A stretch of 64,000 bases of DNA from Aspergillus flavus (GCF_009017415.1 NC_092407.1:2852001-2916000), one strand, 5' to 3'; shown: positions 38,034 through 51,900, counted from the first letter of the stretch. Program-made: numbers and translations. Notes: generated from the letters alone by a model not told the origin.

Positions 38034-40783
38034 GAAAGAAAGAAAATATTAAGAAGATGATGATGATGAACAAAGAAAGGGAGAGAGCGCGCATTATAAA
38101 AATAGATTGATTTATAAATGGGTGAAAAGTACTATGTACACTAAGGAGAGAAAAAAGATCTCCGAGCCCATCCTTTTTGATTGAACTACACCAGAGGTCC
38201 ACCTGACGGGATGAGATCCCAGCCAATCAATGATTTACTCAGTGAACCTCATCTCATCCGTCCTTCAGGAATCCTTCATAAACACACTTCACATGCGTTC
38301 TCTGTGTACCCATATAAATATCCCAGTGCAAAAGTGCCTGACTCGCCATTGTTTTCAAACTTCTTCTTCAAATCTAGTGAAGAAAAGTCATGAACTGGCT
38401 CCTGCGCCAGGTCGGCGGACACCCGCGCAAGTCATAAATATACTTTGTACAAAACAAACACAACTACCAAAAAAAAATCACATATACACCCAGCTGTGCT
38501 ACACCGAATACAGAGGAAATCTTATGATTTATCACGCTAAGGCCCTCTGATTCCACAGCCTTACATAATCTACTCGAAGATGATTCTAGTAATATCCCGT
38601 GACTTAGGTATCAGCAGTGCCTAGCTAGAGTGTGTATTTTGATGGTTTAGATGCGCCGGAAACCTGATAGCAATGAGTGTGATTGGCGGGAAATCCATGC
38701 ACCCAGGTTGTGGGCCTCTGATACGGTCCAGGATATAATTCTTAGTACATAGTAGAGGATAGTAGGCACGAGGTAGTGCTGGTAGCCACGCACCAACCTG
38801 AAGTATACCAAGTCAACATTATCAAGTTATTAATGGACCTAATCTTTGTATAAGCTATCGATAGTCAAACTTGCCATGTAGGCAAACCGGGCCCTGTGTC
38901 TGTCATCCTTGATCCATCAATCTATCTACCACAACTAGACTGAAGATACCCATCAAAGATCACACCAGGTTATTGTACATCTCTTGGGGCCAACATCCAC
39001 TCAGGTTGTAAGGAAACTTCATCCATTAGTATATGGTTAAATACAGGCCACACTACCTGTAATATAGGACAGAACTTGCTGCAACCACCTTCTTTTTTGG
39101 CTGACACACCCTCCTGTCTGTGGGGCGAACCACCTCGTAGTAAGTATAGATGATTGATGTTTGCCACCCGGAGAGAAAGCGAGTGGACCACACCATCTAC
39201 TACCAAGAACAGTAAAAGCTTTGATTGATGAGTGGATAGATAGATGCCGTGTGGTGAGACATACGTCAGATAGTGGTTCATATAAGAAATCTAAATGTGT
39301 GGCTGGTCAGAAGAAAGAAACTGCAAGGTGCGCCTATGACGTCATAATCTACAATGCGTGTTCATACTGCCGGGTCCATCGCATCCATCTCCATGTAGAT
39401 CTCGACTCATAGGATTTGGAGTTGCCCAACATCCATTTTGTTTCTCTGTCTCCCTCCCTAATATTCTTTTAATTCTTATTTCTATGGGTGAATTGGGGGC
39501 TGGGAAGGGGCTGGGAAGGGGCTGGGTGCCCACAGTAGTAGTTAGTACTGTGCATCGTTGTCTATTAGGGCTAGATCATACGAAGCCATTTGTAAAATAA
39601 ATGATTCTATCATAGGCTTCTGCAACGCCACAATTCACCTATTTAGTTGGCTTCTCTTAGGAAAAGAACTCCGAGAGGCTATCTTCGGAGAAAAATCACC
39701 AAACGAAATGAAGGCCATTGGGCCCGTTCTTTTCTCCATCTGTGATGTGTGTCCTGAATCAAATGAGCCCGCAATTTCTTGAAGTCCAGAAGTGTGGCAA
39801 ATTGACAGTCGTCGTTGGCCTCCAAATCTGCGAGAGGGGTTGTGTGGTCTATCCCTAAGCACCGTGCCAGTACATGGAAGTATTCTATCGATGAGAGAAG
39901 CAATTCTACTAGTTAGTACAGTGGTGCTTTTATGCAAGTATTACAGGAGCAGCTGGGTGTCATGCGAAGACTGAAGTTTGCATTCGCTGAAAAAAGTACT
40001 CTCTATTTATACATTGTCCCTGTGACTATGCTTTTCCCTTTCAATGTCTCTCTTCATCGACTAATCGAATCAACCCGCTCAGTGTAGGTATATGTACTTC
40101 ACAATAGACGTGTATGATAACTAGAGACAATGGGCGACGTATAGGCAAAGAATGGAGACAGCAAAATGCAAGTATGCTCTATCAATTATAAACTATACAC
40201 TGGTCATATATAATCTTTGCTACTATAAGTATCTTGTCAGCTGTCACCATTATTAACATTATGGCCAAGCTCTAATCCTATCATAATGGGACACTCTTCC
40301 TCGGATACGCTTGCAATAAAAACAACCAGATTTCACCCACACCCCAACACACACAAAAAGAAAAAAGGGGGGGAGGGAGAGAGGAGACCCAAAAGTGTTG
40401 AATGGTATAAAATGTGTGCAAATTAAGCCCTCGGCATTAGGGAATGCAAAGGAACAAAAGTCAATCCATGAGAAACGGAACACAATGTAGAAAAGGAGGG
40501 AAGTAAGAAAAGAAGACACGGAGTCAATCGTAAGATGAAAGAGAATATTAACAATAAAATGGAGGAACAAGAGAGACAACATGTCAATGAATGCAAATAA
40601 AACGAAACATGTGGAAGCTGATTGAATTGGCCTCCAAACAGATACATAAATCGTCCAAACCCGAGTCCTCACATCATGTCATGTCCACTTGAGCTTCATT
40701 AAGTATAATTATCATTAAATGGCAAATCACTGTGGAAGTGAAGCAGAGCAGACGAAGAGCAAGTGCATAATACCAATGAAGCT

Positions 40784-43700
40784 TTATCGATCAATACCTA
40801 AAGAGGCTACCTTCCCAGCCAATCTGGCACCAGCACTTCCTCTTTTATGTAGCTTTTCACGTTCCTTGCTATCTAAAGAGCTTGGCCCGTGAGAAGACAT
40901 AACGGAATTATCACTTCCGGTTCCTCTAATACTAGGTAATGTGCCCAGGCTGTCAGCGGTAGGTTTACCCGATGCAGATGCAGCCAATGTGCCGAATGCA
41001 GGCACTCTAGCGGTTCGTTGGCTCAGATATAATTGAGCGGCAGGCGAAAGAGGAATAGGCGGGGGCTGAGATGGAATTTCTGCTCCATTTTGAACAAGCA
41101 GCTCAGCAATGGGGAACGGGATTGGCTTTACGGAGTTGCTCGTACTAGGCCTAGATGAAGTGGAACCCGGTGATGCTGGATCAGCTGCTGCAAGAGCAAG
41201 AAAAACTGCATGGGTATTACGAGAACGGTCAGTGATATTCACATTAGCTCGAAGTGCGATGCCGTAGAGGACACCCTGTATGTCGTTTTTCTTGATCGCG
41301 GCAAGAAGTGTTTCGTCCGGGGTTGCAAAACGAGACATCTGGGAGGGTAGGTTCTGAGCATAGGCTCTTTCACTGTACTTCGCGGTAATGAACTTTAAGC
41401 GCTGTTCTCGAGTTGACGTCTCTATTGGCTTTTGGGATTGATCCAACGTGGCCTCCCAGACCATGTTGCTGACGCGGTTGCCAATTTGCAATAGGATTTC
41501 AACGATGTCATTCGAGAAAGAATTCACATCAAGAGTGAGGGATCGGACCTTTGAAATGTGTGTTCCAAGGGATCTGTGAATACCACTACATTCAATGCAT
41601 AGAACAATCCCTAGGTTGATAGAGACCCACTCGACCTTAGATGCCGATCCGCAGTCAGCACACCAGTTATTGCCCTGATCGGCATCACGAACTGTCTGAA
41701 GCAGCCTGGAAGGATTGTCCTCGAAACTATTGCCATCGCCACGTACGTAGCTTGGTCGTGCACCCACAGTCGTGCGACGGGTTACACTGTTGTTTGACGC
41801 ATTGGATGCAGTAGAGTGGGAATGTTGGCCTGAATATGAGGAACTTTTCCCGGTCAATACAGAGCCAATATCACGGCCAATGGACGAGTTATCTGCAGTG
41901 GGAGAGAGCGGTGGGGACATGCCGCGACCCTCAACAGCACTTTGTAAGGCGTTGTTAATAGCCCGGATCCAGTTACCCATATCCTCCTCGGATGTTGCTT
42001 GATAGATGCGTTTATACTGAGGAGTAATGACCTCGAAGCAGAATCTTCGTTCTGCATTTCGAGCCTCTCGCACAGAGGCCATTCGTAGATCGATAGGATC
42101 CATGTGTAGGTCAAGCTTTTGCTTCCAGTTGCTATATTCCGATAGTTTCCCTTGGTCCAATACAATCCAGAACCTATGGGTAGAACGTTAGTTAAGCGAC
42201 GATAAGTGGAGTGATTGATTCGTAGGCTTACTTATGCCAGGCTTGTTTATTGATTCCCTTCGGGTCGATGTGGGAACCCGGTCGGGACAGTGCCCAGAGG
42301 AGCCCCTCCTTTCTTTGCTGACCTATAGCAGTTATTAGCCCCAGTAAGCAATATCATTTTGTGTGAGTCTAGAAGTCTCTGCAACTTCTCTAGGCAGGCA
42401 TACCACTTAAGCTTGTAGGGGTAGGTGCTATGGTTGGACCGGCTGAAGGAGTGATACCGGATGCATTGGCTTGAGTCGATGTTGAAGTATTGCTAATCAC
42501 GCTTCGCAGCTGAGATCCCGTGCTATCTGCACGCCCAAGTTCGTTCTCTGATCTCTGGGCTCCACTGCCATTTCCTGATAGTGTTGATGGCACGTTCGAG
42601 TTGACCAGCGAATCAGGCTCAAGATACATGTTGCTACTCTTTTCTAAGGCTCTTCGCTTCTCCTCCCTCTCTGTTCGCTGGAATTGAAACTCCTTATCTG
42701 CTTGACTGACCTCATGTATAAGCGCGTCTAGCTGAGGGATCATATCATCGACTTTCTGGGCGGCTTCAAGAAAGCGTTTTGCTTGTGTATCAGCGTATTT
42801 TGTGAGATGCGATAGGACCTCCTGCTCTTTACGTCCACCGTGGAGATCCTGCATGAATGACGAATAGTCGAACCGTTTAAGCTCAAAGTTCCGCCTTTTG
42901 GCTTGATACTTGGAGTCACTCTCCGCCCGCTTCTTCTCCTTCAGAGAGTCTTGACGTTGGCCGAGATAACGACTAACATAGGCATAATAGTCCCTGCTTT
43001 CTTCCTCGAATTCCTTCTTTTTGGCTTCGGCTTGTTTTATGTCATTATTGTAAAGTTTGATCAGCGGGTCGATAACAAGCCTCTGGAGCTGTCGGGTGTT
43101 AAACCTCTCGTAGTCCAGGATCTGTCGTGCGATTTTTTCAAAGTAATGATCCAGTGCCGGTTGTATCGCATTTCCGTCCGGTGTTGAGGCGTCGTTGAGT
43201 GCGGACAGGAAGGCCTCTACGGCGTCATTGCAGGTAGTCTGAGCCTGCTGGGCCGCCTCGGCTTTTTTGAGGACTTTCTTGATCTTGGCTCGCATATTGC
43301 CTGTTTTCTGTTCCAAAGCCTTCATTGTAGCTCGGAATAAAGGACCGTCTTCAACAATGCTCTTATCTTCACCAGGTCGCGAATGGGGAAGGTCAATCTT
43401 AACCGGGGGTGGAGGGGGTGCCGAGAGTGGTGGTGGGACGAAAACGGAGTCCACCTCTGGCGGAGTGCTGGGTGTCATCTGGGGGTAAGATGCTGCATCT
43501 GCATCGCTGGAATGAGAAAGTACAGAGTGCGAGGAAGGTATACGGTGCCGGGGTGGAACGCTAAGTTCTAACCTTGGCGATAAAATTTGAGGGCTCGGCA
43601 AGGCGCGCATCGTATTCTGTACCCAAAAAGAGAAATGAGCAAGTGTATTCAGCCGGTTAGCCCTTTGGTCATATTCCAAGAAACTGCAGCTGTTTCTCCA

Positions 43701-44468
43701 GCCGCCTCCTTTGTCCTCTACTGGTTTTGGCGGCTTCCATCTCCACGACCATTCGAATTGCACAGATGGACTGCCGTTCGTGGAGTAATCTCCTACAAAC
43801 TGCACATTCGAATTGTTCTGTAGATTGGGATTGGCATGAAATTCCCTGGTAATTAGGTTGTCCAGCTCCTTTGAATTCGGCGCATGCGCGAAAGTTAGAC
43901 CGGTGAGCACGGTGTCCGCAACTTCTGGGAGAGAAGTCGCAACACCATTAACAGTAGAATTCGCGACATTGCCGGTTTTAGTCTGTCTCAATATGAATGT
44001 GAAGTTGAAGTTCAACTCATCTTCGTTGGTAAGCCGTAAAAGGAAGGTGGGCGCTGGGGAAGAAGGGGAAAAATCAGGGTCCTGCACAATACAGAAGAAG
44101 AGTGAGCAAAGGTTCTAGAATCACAAAATTAGGTACATATTCAATCTATACCTGGATGTATTCAATCGGAGTGTCATCGCTGATATCACGCTTGGCGATA
44201 TATCTGCTTGCAGGGAATGAATTCGGGGTAAGATTTAACAAGACTCGCCTCCTGGAGTCAAGTATAGTCACAGATGCGATCGTAACTGCATGAGCCCATG
44301 CTGTCAGCGATTGCGACTACTACGCAAGGACAAAGCGCGGGTGGGATTGAAGATGAACGCTTTGCGGAGCATGCGTAAAGAAGCCGCGGGAGTTGAAGAC
44401 GTACATTTATTTTGATCCTTGAAGTATAGACTCCCCGAGTCGTCCAGCCGGCTTCCAACATTTCCCAT
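40784..44468 (-). CDS. csx2: BAR-PH-ArfGAP protein, Csx2 type
   Basis: GTPase-activating protein for Arf GTPases in membrane traffic, of the ACAP-like Csx2 group. Five exons are proposed: 44468-44405, 44285-44152, 44081-42404, 42322-42232 and 42173-40784, totalling 1118 residues. The N-terminus (MGNVGSRLDD...YFKDQNKFTIASVTI) is lipid- or membrane-associated in look. A helical BAR region covers about 315-535, with long K/E/Q-rich heptads. A PH domain at about 626-735 is assembled across two introns (GQQRKEGLLWALSRPG, then KFWIVLDQGKLSEY). The ArfGAP zinc finger CADC...CIEC is at about 827-851, followed by SGIHRSLG with the conserved Arg. A short C-terminal repeat-like region and a Ser-rich tail follow. 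The finger spacing is CX2CX17CX2C, one more than the common X16. The first exon end and the TGCAG acceptor at 44286 were chosen because they restore KFTIASV. Confidence 0.92.
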
Positions 44469-46217
44469 GGTGGTATAATTCAATGGGTCAAGTCACCGCT
44501 CGAGAGTGTATCCGGAGAGGGTACCGGGACGACTGGAGGTAACCATCGACGGTCTGCGCGTCCACACTCGAATGAAATGGTGTACTGCTAACGATGTGGT
44601 TGCAAACGTAACCAAGCAAATGAGCCGTCATCCAGTCTGGAATCTGGTCGTCAGATGCTTGGAGCGGTTCGCACGTCGTAGGTTGCGGTAGAGAAAAGTT
44701 GACTCGTACTGTGAGGACAGGTAAAGAGATGCGGTCGGAGATAATGAAGGAGGGGGGAGGGGGCAAGGAAAGGAAAGAAACCCGCAGGCCTTGTTTAGTC
44801 TTGAACTAGCAGATGTGGTGAGACAGCTGGGAGGTATAACAAGGCTTGCTGGGGCCTAGACGAAAGAGAAAGACAGGAGGCTGATAGCGACATAAGTTTG
44901 AAAGGGAATAAGTGGGAGGATATGATAAATTATGATTGATGGACGAGTGTTCGGGACTTGGGGCTTAGACTGTGGTGCCTGAGGATTGATTAGTCGCTGG
45001 ATTGCTTGTCCCGCGCGCTATGTATGATCTTATTAAATGGGGCCCATGTTGCCCCTCGATAATGGGTCCTCATACGCACACTGACTCCTTTCCGCCAATG
45101 TTGCCCTTACGTTGCCCTTTAATACGAACAATGAGGTTGAAATATTCTCCAGAGATTAACTTGTTACTCTCACCTACTACTACTTCCGAGCCTCTGATTC
45201 CGCTTTTCACCTAACCATGATATATCTCAAGATACGTATGGTGCGGTACCTACGTGCTACGTGGAATGTAATGCTTTTAAATTTAATAGCTCTACTTAAT
45301 AGGTATGTACATATATATCGCTGACCTACAGTATATAACCCAAGTTTATTTTTTCCTCTCTCTCTCTCTCTCAACTTCCTCTTGAGTTTTCTACAGCCTC
45401 CACACAACGTGATCCAAATCTATCCAAGTCCGACTCTCTCGTATCCTAAACCCTTTTGCATGCTCACGCTCTAGGTTCACAACATTTCATGCGGCCATCT
45501 AGATGGTGATCTTAGGGACTGAGTGACCAGTGCCATTGGGGCTGATCATATGGCATCATACTATAACCGAAAGGAACTACTGTAGGTACAACGTATAATG
45601 GTATGCTGCGGTTCCATATGCGTGTATGTTCGCCAATACGAAAGCAGAGCTCGGGGCTCGCTCTTCTTTTCCATAAATTCGTGCGGCAAGAAATACCTGA
45701 GACAATGAGGATGAAACGCTGAGCCCGACGCATCTTTAGTTCTATAGCCACGTTGTCTCATCTGCATTGCCGGTTATCTCCCAATATCCACTTGTTTTTA
45801 TTCAGCTGCAGCGGCCTAGACTATGTCAAAGGGAAGAAAACTGCAAGAGACATGACAATGATATTAATATTGGTATACATTAGATATTATCAGCAGCTCA
45901 ATGAAAATATGACTCTCAAAGATATAGTTACATCCTTTCGGTAGGCAGCAAGGTGGCAAAGACTGTTTGTTTTTTTTTTTCTTTCATTTGAGAGCCATTT
46001 TTTGTATACCGTATGTGTAAACCCACTTGGCGTTGTAAGTCGGAAAGAGCATATATATATCCTTCACCCAAGGGGAAAATAGAGATGGGAAAAATGGCTG
46101 CTTTCAGAAATAGTATACTAAGTTAGGAAAAGAATGGAGGTTCTTCAAGGTATCAAATGGGCAATGAGGTCAAAAATATAGACTGAGCCAGTTTTAGGAG
46201 ACAAGGAAAAATCTGGA
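44469..46217. other. Intergenic, ArfGAP upstream region
   Basis: This 1.7-kb stretch lies between the ArfGAP start and the C2 protein stop, both on the minus strand. It holds a CT microsatellite at about 45356-45372 and an AT-rich part at about 45830-46130 that is probably the 3' UTR of the C2 gene. No gene is supported. Confidence 0.45.
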
Positions 46218-48048
46218 TCACAGCCTGGTAGAGCTATTTTCCTGTTGCCTGTCAAGGGCTGTATTTTCTTGTGTGATTTTTGAGGGCCGATGCCCTGGAA
46301 TCTCTTCGCCGTGTGCGGGAACACCTTTACTTTTGTGCTCCGCCTGCGCCCACTTCATTACTTGTCCTTTCACATCACGCATATCGTGCACCTTCTGGGC
46401 AAACTCGCCACGCTTTTTCGATACGACACCACTGCGTTCATCAAGTTCTTCCTCGTCTGAGCTCGATATGGAAAATGATGATGCGCTGCTTTGCTGGAGG
46501 AAGGCCATCTGACCACCTTCCTTGTTCTTGAACTCTCTCTGCTCATCCTTCAAGTTCTCCATTCTTTCAGCATCTTCTGTACAGTCCAGTGTGGTGATAT
46601 GGAGACCGACAAAACTTTCTGAAATGAATTTCTTCAAGAGAGGAAGTTTCTGACCATTCGGGCGATAGGTGCCGCTATCATTATCAATGAAAAGCTCATA
46701 GTCTTCAGGATTGGTTGATATCTCTTGATCCTGTAGAGGTTCCTCCACGGGGATTTCGGTATCCGAGGGTTGAGATATTTGAGAGAAGTGCCGTCGGTGA
46801 TGCTTTCGTCGACGGAGAAAAAACTCGCCAGAGTAAGCGATATATATTGAAACATTGCTGTGCATCGTATGCTTGCTTAGCATATCAATTCCAAATTCCT
46901 TTCCCGTTTCTGTAAAGCGAAACTGCCCATCGAGAGTGAGAACATATGTAAATATTCTTCCACCCTGAGCATAGTGGGTAAATTCAAGAAACTTTTGGGT
47001 AAGTTCAGTGCATGGAGACCCGGATTGGCCATGGAGGGTTGACCTGTCAAAATTATATATTCGCTGATGCTGGTGATGTAGAGCTCTGTTGAGAATACGA
47101 CCTCGAAGACTCTGCGATGTAAACATTCCCGCTACGAATGGTTTGAACTCCACATAGCGATGGTAAAGCTCCGCAGGAACAGGACCCTTGAGCTGCATTT
47201 GAATCGCTTGAAAACTATACCAATGTTCTGTAATGAGCCATTGTTCTTTACTTCGCGAGGAGGGGAAGAGGAACGTACTTGTAACGAGTGATTGTCTTTT
47301 TACCATTCTGACTTTGAACTTCGTCTTTGGTGCCTGCCAATCGTCCGATAAGAGGAGAAAAATGCTTAAACCAGTAATTTGGTCCTACAGTATAGACCTG
47401 GCCCCCTTCCTCACTCGGAGTCTTTCCCAGAAACTCCACGCTGATGACGAGATGTGATCCGACATCCAGGCGCCCGGAAGCAAGAGCGGCAATGTTTCCA
47501 AATAAATAGACCCGCTTACTACCTGTGCGCTTCTTGACCTTGAATGACTGCTCCTTGATACCATTCCAGTGGCCCGAAATAGAGTTCACTTCAACATAAG
47601 CATTCCCTAGCTTGTCATCGTGATCTGCCGCATCCTCATCGTAAACAGTGCATTTGAGCTGGAACCCTGATGCGGGCACATTCGCAACGATCCATTCACT
47701 CTCCCACACGGGGTCTCGATTTTTGCGTACTGTTGGTGTTCGGAACGTCAGATTGTTATCCTGTTTATGTCGCTTGGGAATATCGACATTTAGCTGGGCT
47801 ACTGTGTATGGATCAGAGGAGAAGCTTCCGAAATCAGCACAGGGAAGGTTGATGCCCCGATGAAAGGTGAATTTAAGGGTGTAGCCTGGTGGCGCATGAG
47901 GAAACGGAGTGCTATCGAATCCACCGGCGGGTTTTTGTTCCGTAGAGCCACCGGTTAGAGTACCCTTCATAGCCGCTGCTCGGTTCTGAAATTGCTCTGT
48001 CTTGTCAACAACCTGGGTGCGTATTTGTCGACCGAATGTCGTGGCCAC
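46218..48048 (-). CDS. C2-domain protein of filamentous fungi, 5' end unresolved
   Basis: Two exons are clear, ending at 47279 and resuming at 47214 to 46218, joined by a 64-bp GTACGT...TATAG intron. A C2 domain covers roughly residues 55-215 of the open frame: YTLKFTFHRGINLPCADF, SSDPYTVAQL, RNRDP-like NRDPVWESEW and YDEDAADHDDKLGNA with the acidic loops of a Ca2+-binding C2. After it comes a long conserved region (YHRYVEFKPFVAGMFTSQSL, ALHHQHQRIYNFDRST, LTLDGQFRFTETGKEFGID) that I recall only in fungal C2 proteins of unknown role. The tail is polar. The first in-frame ATG is at 47970, but the frame upstream (VVDKTEQFQNRAAA) looks coding and stays open past 48048 without ATG, so a short upstream exon is likely missing. 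It probably acts at membranes. Confidence 0.82.
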
Positions 48049-48913
48049 GCTTGCGGTTGTGTGTCTTGCACTTTCGGGTTTTTTCTTTACCCCACCACCT
48101 TTAAAGCCAGGCGGACAGGGCAGTCGTGGTCTAGATTAGGTATTGTTGTTGCCTACCTGACAAGGGTTCGGAGGAATCTGCGGGAACTGCGGGACTGCGT
48201 CACTGCGCAGATGCAAAGATCTGAAAGCTACTATTTAGCTTAGCAGGCGCGTGAAATGAAGAGTCTACACTGGCGCATTATTATCCATTGACACCTACAC
48301 AATTAACATCATCAAGGGATTCATCTTAATAAATCGTTCCTTCACACAGTCTCCCCCATTCCCAGGGCTCTTCGGTTCAGGGTCCCAAAATTGCTAAGCT
48401 TTTTTTTTTTTTGCCGATCTCATTTTTTGAGGGGTCGCCAAGAATTAAGGAGTCAAGAGTCTGCTTCTGGGTTTAAATTGCTCACTTGGAGAAAGAGAAT
48501 ATAAGGAGAAATATGCAAGTATAATTAACATCATCTACTCCATTATAGGAATTGTATGGGGGTTTCAAATCAAAACCCCAGAGTAACGAAGAAGCCATGA
48601 CATCATCGGTAGGGCTGAAGGATCCGGCATTATCTGCATATGAGGTGTCATAATCGGGCCTTCTGTCAGGATACTTCCTATGTCATGGATTCATTACCCT
48701 ATTGCCTCTCCTACCTCAAGGTTAAACAAAGGAAAAAAGGAGAAAAGCCAAAAAAAAGAGAAGGGAGGGATGAAATGGCCATTGAATGTGAGAGTAACGG
48801 TCAAACGATCTACTCGTAAATCTTTTGACTGCCATAAATTGGAAGTCCTTTGACCAGCTCATATTTAGCTTATTCCATAGAGCACACAAATAGTTAGGCA
48901 TTACCACATATGG
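48049..48913. other. Intergenic, C2 gene upstream and RAD16 3' UTR
   Basis: About 0.87 kb. The left end probably contains the missing first exon of the C2 gene. Candidate ATGs exist near 48285 but I could not choose a splice. A 12-13-base T run lies at about 48400. The right part is the RAD16 3' UTR. Confidence 0.4.
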
Positions 48914-51900
48914 TTAAGAGCCCCGAAATAAGAATTGCATATCCTCTGGGGTGAGCTTCTCCAAAGCCTCTCCTTGATCCTTGTTGATGGTTCCATTGAT
49001 CAAGTTGGCCTTCTTTTCCTGCAGTAAAACAATCCGAGATTCAACTGAATCCTCAATGCACAGCCGTGTAATAACACAAGGCCGACGTTGACCGATCCGG
49101 TGGCATCGGTCAGCACTTTGCCACTCAGCGGCTGGGTTCCACCATCTAATAAAATATTGTAAACGAGGCATATAAAAACGAATCAAATGGTTGCTCCAGG
49201 GGAAACTCACGGGTCAACAATGAAAACTCTTGATGCCTCAGTGAGGTTCAGGGCCACGCCCCCTGCTTTGAGGGACACAAGAAATACCTCGACATCTACA
49301 TTGTTCATGAAAAAGTCAATTGACTTCTGCCGTTGTGCAGGCGTCATAGTTCCATCAAGCATGACGGTGTTAAATCCAGCCCGTCGTAGACGCCATTCAA
49401 CAAGCTGTAACATTGAAGTAAACTGGGAGAAGACGATGGATTTATGCGTTTGCTTCTTGCTTCTCAGTTTGTAAAGCTCATAGACGAGCATCTCGATCTT
49501 CGTTGAGGATGTCCAATTTTCCATTCGAATTCGATTTATTATGGAATTTTTCTTGATATGCTCTTCTTCTTGCTCTATATCCGGCTGCTCGAAATCAATT
49601 GAGAGTGGGATATGGCACCTAGGACAATCGATAACTGTACCCGTATTAAACGATTGCACATAGTCCTTGGCACATCGGCGACAGAATTCATGGTGGCAGC
49701 GAGACCGAATTGCTTCCTCCGCTGGCTCATCGCAAATACTGCAGACAAGAACGTTCTGGCCACTCTGGGCGTGCTTTTTCAAAATCAGATCTGGGTGGTT
49801 TGCAACTTGCCGCATCTGCATAATAAGTCCAAAGATATTGGCATAGTTATTCAGCATTACACCACGGCTCACATATGTATCGAACTGCCGCGTTGAGTTA
49901 GTCATGATGCTTCTGGAAAAGTCGCGTTCGATCTCCCCAAAAAATTCGTTGTGTAGAACAACACTGTAACGTATCAGCGGAATGGCTTCACTATCAATAT
50001 GCAAATATGCCGGAGTATACTCACCGTTTCGGTGGAAGCTCCATTGAAGCCGTATGATCTCGCTTAATGCGTCTTAGCATTATTCTGTCAGTAATTAAAC
50101 GTAGCTTGGACAGTGCTTCCGTTCGAGCTTCCGGATTATTTCTCTCGGTGACTATACACAGTTAGAGCGGAATTGTACGTTGCTGTGAAACATACTAGGG
50201 TTTAAAATCTCCTGATTAAAAATTGAGACATGACTAAATCCACTGCAATGACTGTTAGTGTCAACAAGGACGTACAGATGAAGCTCGTATGTATTATACC
50301 TGTGTTTACAATGGGTACAGCGTTTCCCCTCATCTTGCGACCAATGGAGTTCCTGGCAATTGCACTGTTTGCAAAAATAGCAAGCAAAGGGGCGAATCTC
50401 TAAAAAGCGTAGGAGAGAGAAGAACTCCCCGATTCGGTTTTGAACAGGGGTACCAGAAAGGCACCATTTATATTTGGCTTTGAGTGCGAAACACGCACGA
50501 GCGACACTCGTAGTGCGTTGCTGACAATGTCAGTTCGTTACATTAATCTCGATAACGGAATTGAGCGTACCTTGATACTATGAGCTTCATCTAGAATAAG
50601 ACGATGATAGTGGATGGAGTGGATAATGCCTGTTATATGTTAGTGGGCCCAGAGATGAATCACTGAGTCGATACTTACTATCTGCCTTTACAATCCCATC
50701 GCCGCGATTCCACCCCTTCCATTCTTTTCGGTGTATTGACTCAAGGCCGGAATCTAGCCCGTTAGAGATGAGACAACATTGTGGTTATGGGGTTGAAACA
50801 CACAGGAGATCATAATCACGTCATATGTTAGAAGATCTTTTTCTGAGAGCGACTTGACTTTGGAATTCGAATTGTGGTATACGAGAACCTTTAATTGGCC
50901 GTTCGTGTACTCCTAGAGAAAGGTGAGACCACTGCTTAGGCTCAATTATATCAGGGCAAGACAAACCTTGATCTCAGATTGCCACTGCATCAGAGCAACA
51001 GGGGGAACAACAACAAGGGATGGCTGCCCGACAGGATAATCAGACATGAGAAGGGAAACCGCCTGGATCGTCTTTCCCATGCCCATCTCATCGCCTAGTA
51101 AGCCACCCTTATACTGGGAGCCCTCTTGCCGCGTCATCCAATTCAGACCTTCCAGTTGGAATGACTTGAGATTTCTCGATATGCCAGGGGGTTGTTCTGC
51201 TGCAACTGGGATGATAGGAGGATTGTTTCGTAGTTCATCCCACATTTTCATGATATATGGATGTTGCCTCTCGAGTTTCTTTCGCTCTCTCAATGCCTAG
51301 AAGTAGCGTTTAGAGGGCATTCTATTAGGACGTATATATATATATGGCACTTACACGATAGGACATCCCTGGCCGTCTAACTAGCGGTTCAGTGGGCAAG
51401 GAAGCCATAGAAGCCTGTGCCCGCGTTCGAGCGCCCGCTCTTGAACCAGCTGAGTCCATGATGCTCTGACTGACAGGATCAATACCCACACTTGACATAG
51501 AGTCACTTTCGGAGATATATTCTTGTTCATCCCAAGACTCATCCTCCAAGTTTGTGCTACTTTCGCTATCTGATACCATACCCCGAACAGAGTTCCTCGT
51601 CTTGCGTGCAGGGCACCGCTTCCTTGTTTTCACTCCAGTGTCCTTCCCTTCGTTGGACCTTAATCCAGTCAAAACACTATCGTTGTCAGTAGAGTCCTCT
51701 AATGCAAAACTAACGCCATTTCGAGCCTTGCGTCGTTTTGGAGATGACTCTTGATATTCTTGAAGCTGAAGAGCCTGAGCCAAGGCTGCCTCTGAGCTTT
51801 CAGTAGGAGGATTGTCTGCAGCTATAGTCGCAAAATCTCTTTTGGATCCTTTTTGCACGTTGATGGACATTATACTTGAACGCAGTTCCCGAGCGCGAGC

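Larger units (their letters stand above)
33966..40783. other. Gene-poor 6.8 kb upstream of the YTH gene
   Basis: This stretch lies between the YTH start and the ArfGAP stop, both on the minus strand. The plus strand is strongly purine-rich in several places (about 34200-34420, 37720-37750, 38010-38080, 40340-40400), so the minus strand is CT-rich, as in many fungal promoters and leaders. A 198-codon minus-strand frame with ATG at 34570 ends 8 bp before the YTH ATG and runs through one such CT-rich tract; it could be an upstream ORF but is more likely open by composition. A 178-codon plus frame at 36776-37312 has no domain. Weak small-gene candidates are listed or noted separately. No tRNA was recognised. 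Confidence 0.45.
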
